Shown: positions 42,058 to 50,458 of the stretch, in pieces
Numbering within the stretch: position 1 is the stretch's first letter
How the letters are laid out: the number at the start of each line of letters is the position of its first letter
From: Dehalococcoidia bacterium
Lineage (GTDB): Bacteria > Chloroflexota > Dehalococcoidia > Lucifugimonadales > Lucifugimonadaceae
Length of the DNA stretch: 57,305 nucleotides
NCBI GenBank assembly: GCA_022819585.1
Contig: JAJEGY010000008.1
Span: 1 to 57,305, forward strand
Direction: 5' to 3'
Position numbers and translations under genes: made by a program
Notes under the pieces: model-generated
Databases searched by the model: none
The model's input: the letters and a program-made list of their open reading frames with translations, nothing else
What the model was told of the DNA's origin: nothing

Positions 42058-43365
42058 ATGGTTGCAATGAAAACCTCAACTTCGCGCACCACGCCCAACA
42101 CCAACTCCCAAACCCTCTTCCAGACCGCAACCAAACTCATCCCCGGCGGCGTAAACAGCCCCGCCAGAGCATGGCGATCCGTCGGCGGAACTCCCCTCTT
42201 CTTCGAATCCGGCCAAGGCTCACGCATCACCGACGCCGATGGAAACTCCTACATCGACTACGTCTGCTCATGGGGACCGCTAATCCTCGGACACTCCCAC
42301 CCCGACATCGTCCAAGCCGCGCAGACCGCCACCGCGAAAGGCGCATCCTTCGGCGCACCTACCCAATACGAAATCGAAGCCGCCCAACTCATCGTCGACG
42401 CCGTCCCATCCATCGAGATGGTTCGATTCGTCAACTCCGGCACCGAGGCCACCATGTCCGCAATGCGACTCGCCAGAGCCGCCACCGGACGCGACATGAT
42501 CCTCAAATTCGATGGCGGATACCACGGACACGACGACGCTCTACTCGTCCGCGCCGGTTCCGGACTCGCAACCTCCGGCATTGCCGACTCCGCCGGAGTA
42601 AACCCGAAACTAGCTCAAGACACCATCGTCGCCCCGTACAACGACCTCGATGCCATAGAGCGCATCTTCGAAACCCACCCCGAACGCATCGCCTGCGTAA
42701 TCATCGAACCCATCGCCGGAAACATGGGCGTTGTCCCCGCCGATCCCGAATTCCTAGCCGGACTCCGGCGCATCACTAGCGACGACGGCTGCCTCCTGAT
42801 CTTCGACGAGGTGATCTCCGGCTTCCGAGCCGCATACGGGGGAGCCCAAGAAATCTACGGCATCCTCCCCGACATCACCTGCCTGGGCAAAATCATCGGC
42901 GGAGGCTTCCCCGTAGGAGCATACGGAGCATCCACCGAGCTAATGTCCCACGTAGCCCCCCTCGGCTCCATGTACCAAGCCGGAACCCTCTCCGGCAACC
43001 CAGTAGCAATGGCCGCAGGAGCCGAAACCATCCGACAACTCCAATCCCCCGACACCTACACCCGCCTATCCAAAAAAACCACCCAACTAGCAAACGGCCT
43101 CCAACAGATCCTTACCGAATCCGAAACCCCGGCAACAATAAACCACACCACCGGAATGCTAACCCTCTTCTTCGGCGTAGACAGCGTCACCGACATGACC
43201 ACCGCCTCCACAAACAACCACGAGCAATTCAAAACCTTCTTCCACAAAATGCTCCAAAACGGCATCTACCTCCCCCCATCCCCCTACGAAGCCTGGTTCA
43301 TCTCCCTAGCCCACACCACCCAAGACATCAACCAAACCCTCCAAGCCGCCCGCAAAAGCCTCTAA
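42058..43365 (+). CDS. hemL: Glutamate-1-semialdehyde 2,1-aminomutase
   Basis: A 435-residue PLP enzyme converting glutamate-1-semialdehyde to 5-aminolevulinate, directly after HemA in the pathway. Diagnostic: LIPGGVNSPARAWRSVGGTP, NSGTEATMSAMRLARAATGR, GGYHGHDD, LLIFDEVISGFRAAYGGAQE and PLP-Lys278 in CLGKIIGGGFPVGAYG. YQAGTLSGNPVAMAAG is also typical. ATG at 42058 or 42067. Codons are strongly C-ended, matching the local A/C-rich plus strand rather than the G/T-rich genes near 6-12 kb. Confidence 0.95.
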   Translation: MVAMKTSTSRTTPNTNSQTLFQTATKLIPGGVNSPARAWRSVGGTPLFFESGQGSRITDADGNSYIDYVCSWGPLILGHSHPDIVQAAQTATAKGASFGAPTQYEIEAAQLIVDAVPSIEMVRFVNSGTEATMSAMRLARAATGRDMILKFDGGYHGHDDALLVRAGSGLATSGIADSAGVNPKLAQDTIVAPYNDLDAIERIFETHPERIACVIIEPIAGNMGVVPADPEFLAGLRRITSDDGCLLIFDEVISGFRAAYGGAQEIYGILPDITCLGKIIGGGFPVGAYGASTELMSHVAPLGSMYQAGTLSGNPVAMAAGAETIRQLQSPDTYTRLSKKTTQLANGLQQILTESETPATINHTTGMLTLFFGVDSVTDMTTASTNNHEQFKTFFHKMLQNGIYLPPSPYEAWFISLAHTTQDINQTLQAARKSL

Positions 43366-43433
43366 CCCCACGTCACCCCCGCAAAACCAGAAACCCAAGG
43401 GTGGCCCCTCACACGTCATTCCCGCAAGCCCTC

Positions 43434-43590
43434 CGTCATCCCCGCGAACGCGGGGATCCAGAGAAAAACAAACCTTGCCACATCGAGCGCCAAAGGCGCA
43501 TCCCCTCTCCCGCTCAGCGGGAGAGGGCCAGGGTGAGGGCAACCGGGGCGGACAAACGGGAGGGGCGCACCCCAAACAACCAAAACCCAT
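43434..43590 (+). repeat. Composite REP-like repeat, family A, copy 6
   Basis: CGTCATCCCCGCGAACGCGG, then ACAAACCTTGCCACATCGAG, GCGCCAAAGGCGCATCCCCT, CTCCCGCTCAGCGGGAGAGG, GCCAGGGTGAGGGCAACCGG and GGGCGGACAAACGGGAGGGG. A half palindrome (CGTCATTCCCGCAAG) precedes it at about 43414. No other gene lies between hemL and the PaREP1-like gene. Confidence 0.85.
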
Positions 43591-43626
43591 CCTTAAAATC
43601 CTTACCCCATCCTTATCCTTCCCACC

Positions 43627-43983
43627 CTAGTTCAAAATCTCGTCAAGCCGATTAACCAACTCACCTACGCGCCCCGACATCCTGAGCACCTCGTCTTCGC
43701 GCAGCATCCCCTCATAGAAATTGACGTGTAAAAGGTTGGCGGCATTGAAGAGGTCGAGTATCTCTTTGTCGTCGGTTTCGTCAATGATGTTTCGAACGAT
43801 GGTAAAGAAGTGGGCGTGAGAGTCGTGTTCCCACCCACGTTGCTGAGCAATCGCCTTGAGGGACTGTGCCGCCGCACCCCAAAACTTCTCAGAGGCCTGG
43901 ATCAGATCGCCAGCTTCAAGTTCAACATGAGCCTGATCAAATAACGATGACGACGTTGAGCGGTATTTGTCTACGGTTGTCAT
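43627..43983 (-). CDS. PaREP1/HEPN-like small helical protein
   Basis: A 118-residue all-helical protein. LEAGDLIQASEKFWGAAAQS, HDSHAHFFTIVRNIIDETDD and LLHVNFYEGMLREDEVLRMS match the PaREP1 family, which is related to HEPN-fold proteins. The ATG at 43983 is chosen because the open frame upstream of it is only translated repeat DNA. HEPN proteins are often RNases paired with nucleotidyltransferase antitoxins, but no partner gene is adjacent and the R-x4-6-H RNase motif is not obvious. It sits alone between two family A repeats. Confidence 0.75.
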   Translation of the reverse strand: MTTVDKYRSTSSSLFDQAHVELEAGDLIQASEKFWGAAAQSLKAIAQQRGWEHDSHAHFFTIVRNIIDETDDKEILDLFNAANLLHVNFYEGMLREDEVLRMSGRVGELVNRLDEILN

Positions 43984-44022
43984 AGCCCGCGAGTTTATCA
44001 CCAGGCACCCCCGTACTCCCCC

Positions 44023-44190
44023 CGTCATCCCCGCGAAACCAGAAACCCAGAGCAAAGCAAACCTTGCCGCACAGAGCGCCGCAGGCGCACATTCCCCCTC
44101 TCCCGCTCGGCGGGAGAGGGCCAGGGTGAGGGCAACCGGGGAGGACAAAAGGGCGGGGCACCCCAAACCACCAACAACGCAACCCAAAAC
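44023..44190 (+). repeat. Composite REP-like repeat, family A, copy 7
   Basis: CGTCATCCCCGCG, CAAAGCAAACCTTGCCGCAC, AGCGCCGCAGGCGC, CTCTCCCGCTCGGCGGGAGA, GGCCAGGGTGAGGGCAACCG and CACCAACAACGCAACCC. It begins 40 nt upstream of the PaREP1-like start codon. Confidence 0.85.
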
Positions 44191-44210
44191 CTATCCTTAC
44201 CCACCAACCC

Positions 44211-44376
44211 CGTCATTCCCGCGCACGCGGGAATCCAGAGAAAAGCAAACCTTGCCGCCACAACCCCCATCCTCCCAATCCTCCCCCATCACGGCAATCA
44301 TGGTTCCCCGCGCCTATATATAAGGAAGAACAACCCATCATTCAAATCATTCCAAATCATGGCAATCATGGTTCCC
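44211..44376 (+). repeat. Composite REP-like repeat, family A, copy 8 with duplicated tail
   Basis: A CGTCATTCCCGCGCACGCGG palindrome and AAGCAAACCTTGCCGCC, followed directly by the tail module ATCACGGCAATCATGGTTCC; the middle modules are missing. A second tail AAATCATGGCAATCATGGTT occurs at about 44355-44374. This shows the modules can be lost or gained independently. Confidence 0.8.
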
Positions 44377-44444
44377 CCTCACCACCAACCCCCACTCCCC
44401 CGCAATCCCTTGTAAAATCGCGTCGAATCCTACCCGTGAAGTTA

Positions 44445-44473
44445 TTGCGCGGTGTGGTATACACTGGTAAGAT
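44445..44473 (+). promoter_or_regulatory. Candidate promoter of the surface-protein gene
   Basis: TTGCGC (44445-44450) and TAAGAT (44468-44473) are separated by 17 nt, giving a leader of about 100 nt before the start codon. It lies just after the last repeat module. Confidence 0.45.
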
Positions 44474-44577
44474 GTTGTGCGTAAGTCGGAATGGCACGCG
44501 CTTGTTTCGATTCACGCGCACACACAAACTGCTAACGACGGACTGGCGACAAGTCAAGCTTGTAAAGGAAAGATAAC

Positions 44578-47514
44578 GTGATGAAATCCCCTACATCACT
44601 GATCAGGTTCAGGAACGCGGTGGGCGTTATGCTGGCTTTGTCGGCAATCTTCGCCGTCGTCATAAGCGCCGTAACGATTACACAGGAGCGAGCGCTCGGG
44701 CAAACTACAACGCCAACGGTGACCATCTCTTCGGACGCCACTGACAACATCGTCCCTGAGGGCACTGCCGTGGTGTTCACAGTCACGTTGAGCGCAGCAG
44801 TCGAAACTGGCGCGGAGGACGTGGTTATCCCGATTACCGTCACGGACGGCACTGCAATGAAGGGCACAGACTTCACTATCCCCAACGACGGTGCGACGCC
44901 GCCAGTTGACATTACATCAGTCACCATCTCAGCAGGCAGTGCCACCGCCACATACACGGTAACCACCATCGACACGCCAAATCCTGATGACAGCACCGAC
45001 ACAGCTTTCGATGAACCGCAGGAATCCTTCACGGTAAGTTTGGGCACGTTGCCCTCTGGTTACGCCGCAGGAGAAACAAGTTCTCTAACGATCAACATCA
45101 ACGACGGTGACAACGAAGCCCCCAGCCCGACTACTGTCACTATTGATGTCAACGATTCGGCAGGCATGCCGGTAGATGAGGACGAGCAAGACCCACCCCA
45201 GAAGATTGACGGCTTCATCCCCAAAGTCGGACACGTCCTCACTGCTAACACTTCGGCGGTCGTTGATGGAGATCAACCCTTGACTGCAGACACCACTGAC
45301 GATGCAGCCGCGAGGGATGCACCGAGTTTCGTGTATCAGTGGATTAGGCTCAATGACGGATCAACTACAGCCGATGACGTTGACGCCGTTATCGAGGGAG
45401 CGACTTCGAGCACATACACACTGACAGACGAAGATGTCGGCGACACGTTTACGGTGCAGGTCTGGTCATCCGACAACTTTGGTAACGGTAACGGCAATGC
45501 AAACACCGATGCCGCCACTACCGTTCAAGGCGAGAACAGCAACGGCTTTACCTTGGACAGGCCTGCCGCTGGTGTTCACGGCACAGCCACTGTCGCCTAC
45601 AACGAGGCCAAGCCTTTCATCATCGTTGGCTCTCTCGACCCTTCAGGCGACGATATGCGTATCGAACCTGGCGTGGTTCTCACCCGAGACGTCTCTGGTA
45701 TGACCTTATCGATGGCCAACGATGTGACATCCGCTACCACTCTGATCGGTGATGACGGAATGAATATCACGGTCGACCTCGACGATGATGATGCGGACAA
45801 TGATGGCCAGCAGGATGCCGATCCTACGCTGGCTGCTACCGCCAGAACCACGGTGACGATGGATAATGTCACGTTCACGTGGACCCGCAGCGGCGATCCA
45901 ATCATGGAATGTATCCCGGCATCTGATACTGCCGGCGGTACCCAAGGCGAGCAGAGGCGCGCCACCCTTGCCGATCCCACTACTGCTTTGGCACGCGATG
46001 CAGCAGTCGACACGAATGCCTGTACGGGATCAACTTACGAGTTGATCAACGATGACGTTGCGGATGAGATCACTCTGGTAGCGACGTACGTCACTCGTAA
46101 CGCGGCGGACCCTGACGGGACGCCAGGCAACGAAGATGACGTCTCAGAGCTGACATCGGACCCGATCTCCAGCGAAGACATCGGTCGTGTCTACAGTCCG
46201 AACAACGCGACCGGCATGCCGGTTATAAGTGGTATTGCCCAAGTCGGCGAAACCTTGAGAGTAGAAAAGGGTTCTATCGCGGATACGGACGGATCTCCAG
46301 CAGAGACCGACATCACTTACACATGGTTCTATGGAGATGACGACGATTACAGCGATCCCCTCGGCACAGGCACGTCCTACGATCTGAAACCAGGAGACGC
46401 GGGTAACACGATCAAGGTTCGAGCCAACTTTAACGACGGCCTAGGTGATGCCGACATGAGAGTCAGCGGCCAAACCACAGCGGTCACTGGCTCCCCAGGC
46501 GAAATCTCCCGCATCGAGCCTGCAATCCGCAGCGTGACCGCCTCCTCTGGCGACGAGGTCGTCCTGTCGGTCAACGTCTACGGTTTGCAAGGCGTGATGG
46601 ACAACAGACTCGGTGGGATGTTCATATGGTCTGTCAACGGCACAGCCGACAGCGATCTGGGTAACACTCGTGAGATCGACTTCACAGTCCCGTCATCTCC
46701 AGGCACTTACACCGTCACCGCCTCGCTAGGCGGCGGCGACTGCCAGCCTGACCTTGGCGATCGCACTGACGCCGAAGCGCGCGAAGACGACTGCAATGCC
46801 TCGATCACTGTTCGGGTCAAGCGACCATCGGCACCGGTGGAACCCGACCCCGAACCTGTGAACCCGCCAGGCGACATCCCCGAGATCATCCCTGACTCCG
46901 ACGGCAACCAGTACGCAGTCTTCACTCCGGTCGAAGGCGGTACGTTCGACGCGGGCGAGGGATACTCCATCAGCGTCCCGTCAGGCGCAGTGCCCAACGG
47001 CGAGTACATCGGCATCCGAATGTCCGATGGCGGCGCGGCATCCAACCTCGGCATGACGCACCAGCGATACACGCTCGGCGGGAACATGTACGGCATCCAC
47101 GCCGTTGACGCCTCGCAGGCGGCCATCTCAAGCTACGCGCTCGAAGACCCCGCACAGGTCTGTGTCCCGTTGCCGGACGAACTCCGCTCCAGGATCTCCG
47201 ACCTAGCGTTGGTAGGCATCAACAGCGATGGCTCGCTGACTATCCACGCTGCCAGCGTCCGCATAGACGGTAGCGCCACGCAGGTCTGCGGTAACGTCAG
47301 CAACCTGCCGACCACCGTCGCAGTGGGTAGCCAAGGCGCACCAGACGCCATCCCGACGGCCACACCAGAGCCCGAACCCGTGCTCCCCGACACCGGTGCA
47401 ACCGCACCATCGTCCAACAGCGCGCTATGGGCCCTCATCCTCGGTATCGCAATCGTCAGCCTAGGCACCTTGGTAGCCCTAGGCCGACGCCGAAACCGAA
47501 GCGTCAGCCGCTAG
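44578..47514 (+). CDS. Large secreted Calx-beta surface protein with C-terminal LPXTG-like anchor
   Basis: A 978-residue protein. Signal peptide (about 1-42, VGVMLALSAIFAVVISAVTI). A Calx-beta-like domain (about 45-180): TVTISSDATDNIVPEGTAVV, DFTIPNDGATPP, ETSSLTININDGD. Then Ig-like modules with a repeated SxTYTLTDEDVGDT / GTSYDLKPGDAGNT pattern, an Asp-rich segment (DLDDDDADNDGQQDADP), and a ZU5-like segment VEGGTFDAGEGYSISVPSGA. The C-terminus has LPDTG (936-940), a hydrophobic helix (WALILGIAIVSLGTLVALG) and RRRNR, the three-part sortase sorting signal. Likely cell-wall anchored; no sortase gene is in the window. AAAGGAAAG precedes GTG 44578 / ATG 44581; either may be used. It ends at a strong terminator. 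Confidence 0.82.
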   Translation: MMKSPTSLIRFRNAVGVMLALSAIFAVVISAVTITQERALGQTTTPTVTISSDATDNIVPEGTAVVFTVTLSAAVETGAEDVVIPITVTDGTAMKGTDFTIPNDGATPPVDITSVTISAGSATATYTVTTIDTPNPDDSTDTAFDEPQESFTVSLGTLPSGYAAGETSSLTININDGDNEAPSPTTVTIDVNDSAGMPVDEDEQDPPQKIDGFIPKVGHVLTANTSAVVDGDQPLTADTTDDAAARDAPSFVYQWIRLNDGSTTADDVDAVIEGATSSTYTLTDEDVGDTFTVQVWSSDNFGNGNGNANTDAATTVQGENSNGFTLDRPAAGVHGTATVAYNEAKPFIIVGSLDPSGDDMRIEPGVVLTRDVSGMTLSMANDVTSATTLIGDDGMNITVDLDDDDADNDGQQDADPTLAATARTTVTMDNVTFTWTRSGDPIMECIPASDTAGGTQGEQRRATLADPTTALARDAAVDTNACTGSTYELINDDVADEITLVATYVTRNAADPDGTPGNEDDVSELTSDPISSEDIGRVYSPNNATGMPVISGIAQVGETLRVEKGSIADTDGSPAETDITYTWFYGDDDDYSDPLGTGTSYDLKPGDAGNTIKVRANFNDGLGDADMRVSGQTTAVTGSPGEISRIEPAIRSVTASSGDEVVLSVNVYGLQGVMDNRLGGMFIWSVNGTADSDLGNTREIDFTVPSSPGTYTVTASLGGGDCQPDLGDRTDAEAREDDCNASITVRVKRPSAPVEPDPEPVNPPGDIPEIIPDSDGNQYAVFTPVEGGTFDAGEGYSISVPSGAVPNGEYIGIRMSDGGAASNLGMTHQRYTLGGNMYGIHAVDASQAAISSYALEDPAQVCVPLPDELRSRISDLALVGINSDGSLTIHAASVRIDGSATQVCGNVSNLPTTVAVGSQGAPDAIPTATPEPEPVLPDTGATAPSSNSALWALILGIAIVSLGTLVALGRRRNRSVSR

Positions 47515-47547
47515 GATAGGCAACCAGATCCAAAAAGGATCAAACCC

Positions 47548-47582
47548 AAAAAGGGGCAGGCACCAAGCCTGCCCCTTTTTTT
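47548..47582 (+). terminator. Strong intrinsic terminator after the surface-protein gene
   Basis: AAAAAGGGGCAGGC pairs with GCCTGCCCCTTTTT around ACCAA, with a T7 run. The A-run on the other side lets it act in both directions. It begins 33 nt after the stop codon. Confidence 0.93.
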
Positions 47583-47629
47583 GTGTACCTAAGACGCGGA
47601 GGGGTGAGGGGGCACGGGCGGAAGGGAGG

Positions 47630-47712
47630 AGGGGCTCCCCCTCTCCCGCTTGGCGGGAGAGGGTCAGGGTGAGGGTGACCGGGGGACAAAGGGGGAGGGG
47701 CACTCCAAACAA
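47630..47712 (+). repeat. Composite REP-like repeat, family A, copy 9
   Basis: CCCTCTCCCGCTTGGCGGGA, GAGGGTCAGGGTGAGGGTGA, CCGGGGGACAAAGGGGGAGG and GGCACTCCAAACAACT. The 5-prime palindrome and the tail module are missing. Confidence 0.8.
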
Positions 47713-47772
47713 CTACCACCAACTAACCCGCATCGATCTACGTCCTGCCTCCACAACCCCCACCCGTCCTCC

Positions 47773-47835
47773 CCTCGCCCTCACCCCCAACCCCTCTCCC
47801 GCTGTTTACGGGCCTTTTGGGGGAGAGGGGGGAGA
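47773..47835 (-). repeat. Composite REP-like repeat, family A, copy 10 (inverted, degenerate)
   Basis: CCCTCGCCCTCACCCCCAAC followed by CCTCTCCCGCTG reads on the minus strand as the hairpin and AGGGTGAGGG modules. With copy 9 it accounts for most of the 318-nt gap between the terminator and the next gene. Confidence 0.65.
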
Positions 47836-47900
47836 GTACCCCTGCTATCATTAACATCATCTAAACAAGAATTTGAGTCAGCCGTAAAAGGTAGCATCAA

Positions 47901-48155
47901 TTGGCATCCACTGACATGGAAAGAGTTTCAAAGCTCGAAGGCGCGTACGAGCACATGGCATCAAAAGCCGAACTCGCCGAATTGAACGGAGAGTTCAAAG
48001 AGGAGTACGTGCGAACTCGCATGCTTCTTGACAGCATCCAAGCTACGCAACAAGCAATAATCGCCCAGATGAACGAGATGCAACAGATCCTAGAGCGGAT
48101 TGATCGTTCAAATAGTCGTAATCTAGGTTTCCAGACTTCGCGCGAAGACGACTGA
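47901..48155 (+). CDS. Small predicted coiled-coil protein
   Basis: An 84-residue hydrophilic protein of unknown function. Nearly all of it (from about residue 9 to 70) can form a continuous amphipathic helix with hydrophobic residues at 3-4 spacing (LEGAYEHMASKAELAELNGE; MLLDSIQATQQAIIAQMNEM; QQILERI). The start is TTG at 47901 or ATG at 47916. It is convergent with the enolase paralogue 3 gene 43 nt away. It could be a real small structural protein, but nothing identifies its partner. Confidence 0.5.
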   Translation: MASTDMERVSKLEGAYEHMASKAELAELNGEFKEEYVRTRMLLDSIQATQQAIIAQMNEMQQILERIDRSNSRNLGFQTSREDD

Positions 48156-48198
48156 ACAGGGGATGTGAGTGTTGGGGAAGATGGATTCTTAACTCCCC

Positions 48199-49407
48199 CT
48201 AATCCTCCTCCTCATCCCCAAACGACCCATACCAGTCCGTCCGCTGAGCCTCAGGAGCATCGACATCAACCCGATACTCCTCGAGAGCCTCGGGTATCGG
48301 CTCGATGCCCAGCCCCGGTCGACCATTCGGATGGATGTGCCCGTCACGAACATCGAACATCGGCTCGATCAGCTTCTCGAACGACGAGAACCAGTGATGC
48401 ACACACTCCTCACGATATAAGTTCGGCATCGTCATACACACCTGAAAACTCGCCGCAATCGCAATCGGTCCAAGCGCATCGTGAGGGCTGATGCGGATGT
48501 AGCCGACTTCCGCCATCGCGCCGATCCTCCTGATCTCGCTGATCCCGCCGCACCAGGCGATATCCGGCATGATGTAGTCCACCAACCTGTCGTTGATGAT
48601 CTGCCAGTAGTCCCACCTCGTGAAATGCCGTTCCCCTATACAGAGCGGCACATTCACATTCTCCCGCACATGCTTCAACGCATTGTGATTCTCAACATGT
48701 ATCGGCTCCTCCAGCCACACAAGATTGATATGCTCAAGCGCCCGACACGCCTCGATCGCCGACGCCACATCAAACCGACCATGCGCGTCCACCATCAACT
48801 CGTAGTCGTCACCCACAGCTTCACGCAGACCTTCCATCCACCGCACCGCCTCATGAATCGCCGCAGGGTCCAGCCGCTCAACCATGAACGCGCCCCGGAA
48901 CTTCCCGTACTCGCGGCGAGATGGGAACGGGTCGGTCTTGATCGCCTCGAACCCCATCTCTTTCGTGCGCCGAGCATCTTCCATCATTCCCGCAAGGTGT
49001 TCATCAAACGTTGAGCCTTGCGAAGTGTCGCTCACATGCGTGTATAGAGGCACCGAAGCGCGCACAGGTCCGCCCAACAGATCGTATATCGGACGATCCA
49101 AAACCTTTCCCTTGATGTCCCACAGCGCAATGTCGATCGCGCTGATCAAGTGCGACACAAACCCCCGTCCGTTCAAGTCCGAATAGAGATGAAAGATCCG
49201 CTGCCAGATCTCCTCGATATGAGAAGCATCGACCCCAATCACGAACGGCTTGACAGCCTCAATCCCCCGGACCAGCTGAGGGTTTGCGATGTAGTCGGTG
49301 CATTCGCCCCAGCCAGTCACGCCCTCGTCGGTTTCAACGCTGACCAAGACCCACGGCATCGTGGTTGGCATCTTCACAACATGGGTTTTGACGTCTGTGA
49401 TCTTCAT
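48199..49407 (-). CDS. Galactonate-dehydratase-like enolase-superfamily enzyme, paralogue 3
   Basis: A 402-residue member of the mandelate racemase subgroup. TDEGVTGWGECTDYIANPQL, SAIDIALWDIKGKVLDRPIY, AIKTDPF, first-ligand strand LMVDAHGRF (D-x-H), Glu ligands in VWLEEP and CIGERHFTRWDYW, and distal His in SPHDALGP. It resembles paralogue 2 more than paralogue 1 (shared KTDP, DxHxRF, SPHDAxGP). It follows the dppC-like permease by 139 nt on the same strand, so the ABC importer may deliver its acid-sugar substrate. The C-terminal tail is acidic (GDEEED). Confidence 0.88.
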   Translation of the reverse strand: MKITDVKTHVVKMPTTMPWVLVSVETDEGVTGWGECTDYIANPQLVRGIEAVKPFVIGVDASHIEEIWQRIFHLYSDLNGRGFVSHLISAIDIALWDIKGKVLDRPIYDLLGGPVRASVPLYTHVSDTSQGSTFDEHLAGMMEDARRTKEMGFEAIKTDPFPSRREYGKFRGAFMVERLDPAAIHEAVRWMEGLREAVGDDYELMVDAHGRFDVASAIEACRALEHINLVWLEEPIHVENHNALKHVRENVNVPLCIGERHFTRWDYWQIINDRLVDYIMPDIAWCGGISEIRRIGAMAEVGYIRISPHDALGPIAIAASFQVCMTMPNLYREECVHHWFSSFEKLIEPMFDVRDGHIHPNGRPGLGIEPIPEALEEYRVDVDAPEAQRTDWYGSFGDEEED

Positions 49408-49546
49408 GTCCTCGGATACCTCGATCTTTCATGCTCGGTAAATCAGATGCGACTAGTTTACGCCCAAAGAATCATCGCCCAAAGAATCATAGCGCTACAC
49501 AATTCCACCCTTTGTCAATTACCCATCTATAGCCCTGTACTGAGAG

Positions 49547-50458
49547 TCAGTTGATCTGCCTCAACCGCGGATCAAGATAGTCCCGCAACCAGTCCCCGAT
49601 GAAGTTGAACGCGAACACCGTCAGGAAGATCGCCGCCCCCGGCATCACCGGAACCCACCAAGCCGTGGTGATGAACTCCCTGCCATCAGCAACCATGCTT
49701 CCCCAGGCCGGCTGCGGGGCCGGAATGCCAACACCAAGATACGAAAGCACCGACTCTGTCAAGATCAGCGATCCGATCTGCAACGTAGCGATAACGACCA
49801 CCGTGTTCACCACCCCTGGGAGGATGTGCTTGAACGCGATCCTGATCTCTGACGCGCCGGTAACCCGCGCACTCGCCACATAGTCCATATTCTTCAGCTG
49901 AAGCGTCAACCCCCGCGTCTGCCTCGCAAAGATCGGCCAAGAGAAGATCGTCAACAGGATCAGCACAAGCTGCAGACTCGCTCCGAACACCACCGCGGCC
50001 ACAAGCGCGATCAACAAAAACGGAGTGGCATACACAAGGTCCACGATCCTCATCGCTATCTCATCCCAAATCCCCCCAGCCATCCCCGACGCTATCCCTA
50101 TACCGCTCCCGATAATGCTGCCGCAGATGATTACGATGAACGCCACCGAGAGTGAAATCCGCGACCCGTGGATGATCCGGCTCAAAAGGTCTCGTCCAAT
50201 CTTGTCCGCGCCCAAGATATAGTCCCAACTGCCTCCTTCCATCCAAACCGGAGGATCAGCAAGATGGTCCAACTCACTCTCCAGAGGGTGATTCGGCGCA
50301 ATCCAAGGCGCGAAGATCGCCATGATCGCAAGACCGATCGCGATCATCACCGGCAACACCGGATATCGCCGTATCCATCGATAAAGCGTGCTGACAACCG
50401 GAATATGGATCCGAGATTCGTCAGCAGATGCTCCCGGCAGTGGAGTATCACGAATCAT
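49547..50458 (-). CDS. Oligopeptide-type ABC transporter permease, DppC-like
   Basis: A 303-residue inner-membrane permease. A hydrophilic N-terminus and first helix (YPVLPVMIAIGLAIMAIFAP) are followed by HPLESELDHLADPP, LGADKIGRDLLSRIIHGSRI (hallmark of DppC/OppC) and the ATPase-coupling EAA loop DYVASARVTGASEIRIAFKH. The ATG at 50458 (MIRDTPLPG) is chosen; 25 upstream codons lie within the dppB-like gene and look non-native. It overlaps dppB by 11 nt. Confidence 0.9.
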   Translation of the reverse strand: MIRDTPLPGASADESRIHIPVVSTLYRWIRRYPVLPVMIAIGLAIMAIFAPWIAPNHPLESELDHLADPPVWMEGGSWDYILGADKIGRDLLSRIIHGSRISLSVAFIVIICGSIIGSGIGIASGMAGGIWDEIAMRIVDLVYATPFLLIALVAAVVFGASLQLVLILLTIFSWPIFARQTRGLTLQLKNMDYVASARVTGASEIRIAFKHILPGVVNTVVVIATLQIGSLILTESVLSYLGVGIPAPQPAWGSMVADGREFITTAWWVPVMPGAAIFLTVFAFNFIGDWLRDYLDPRLRQIN

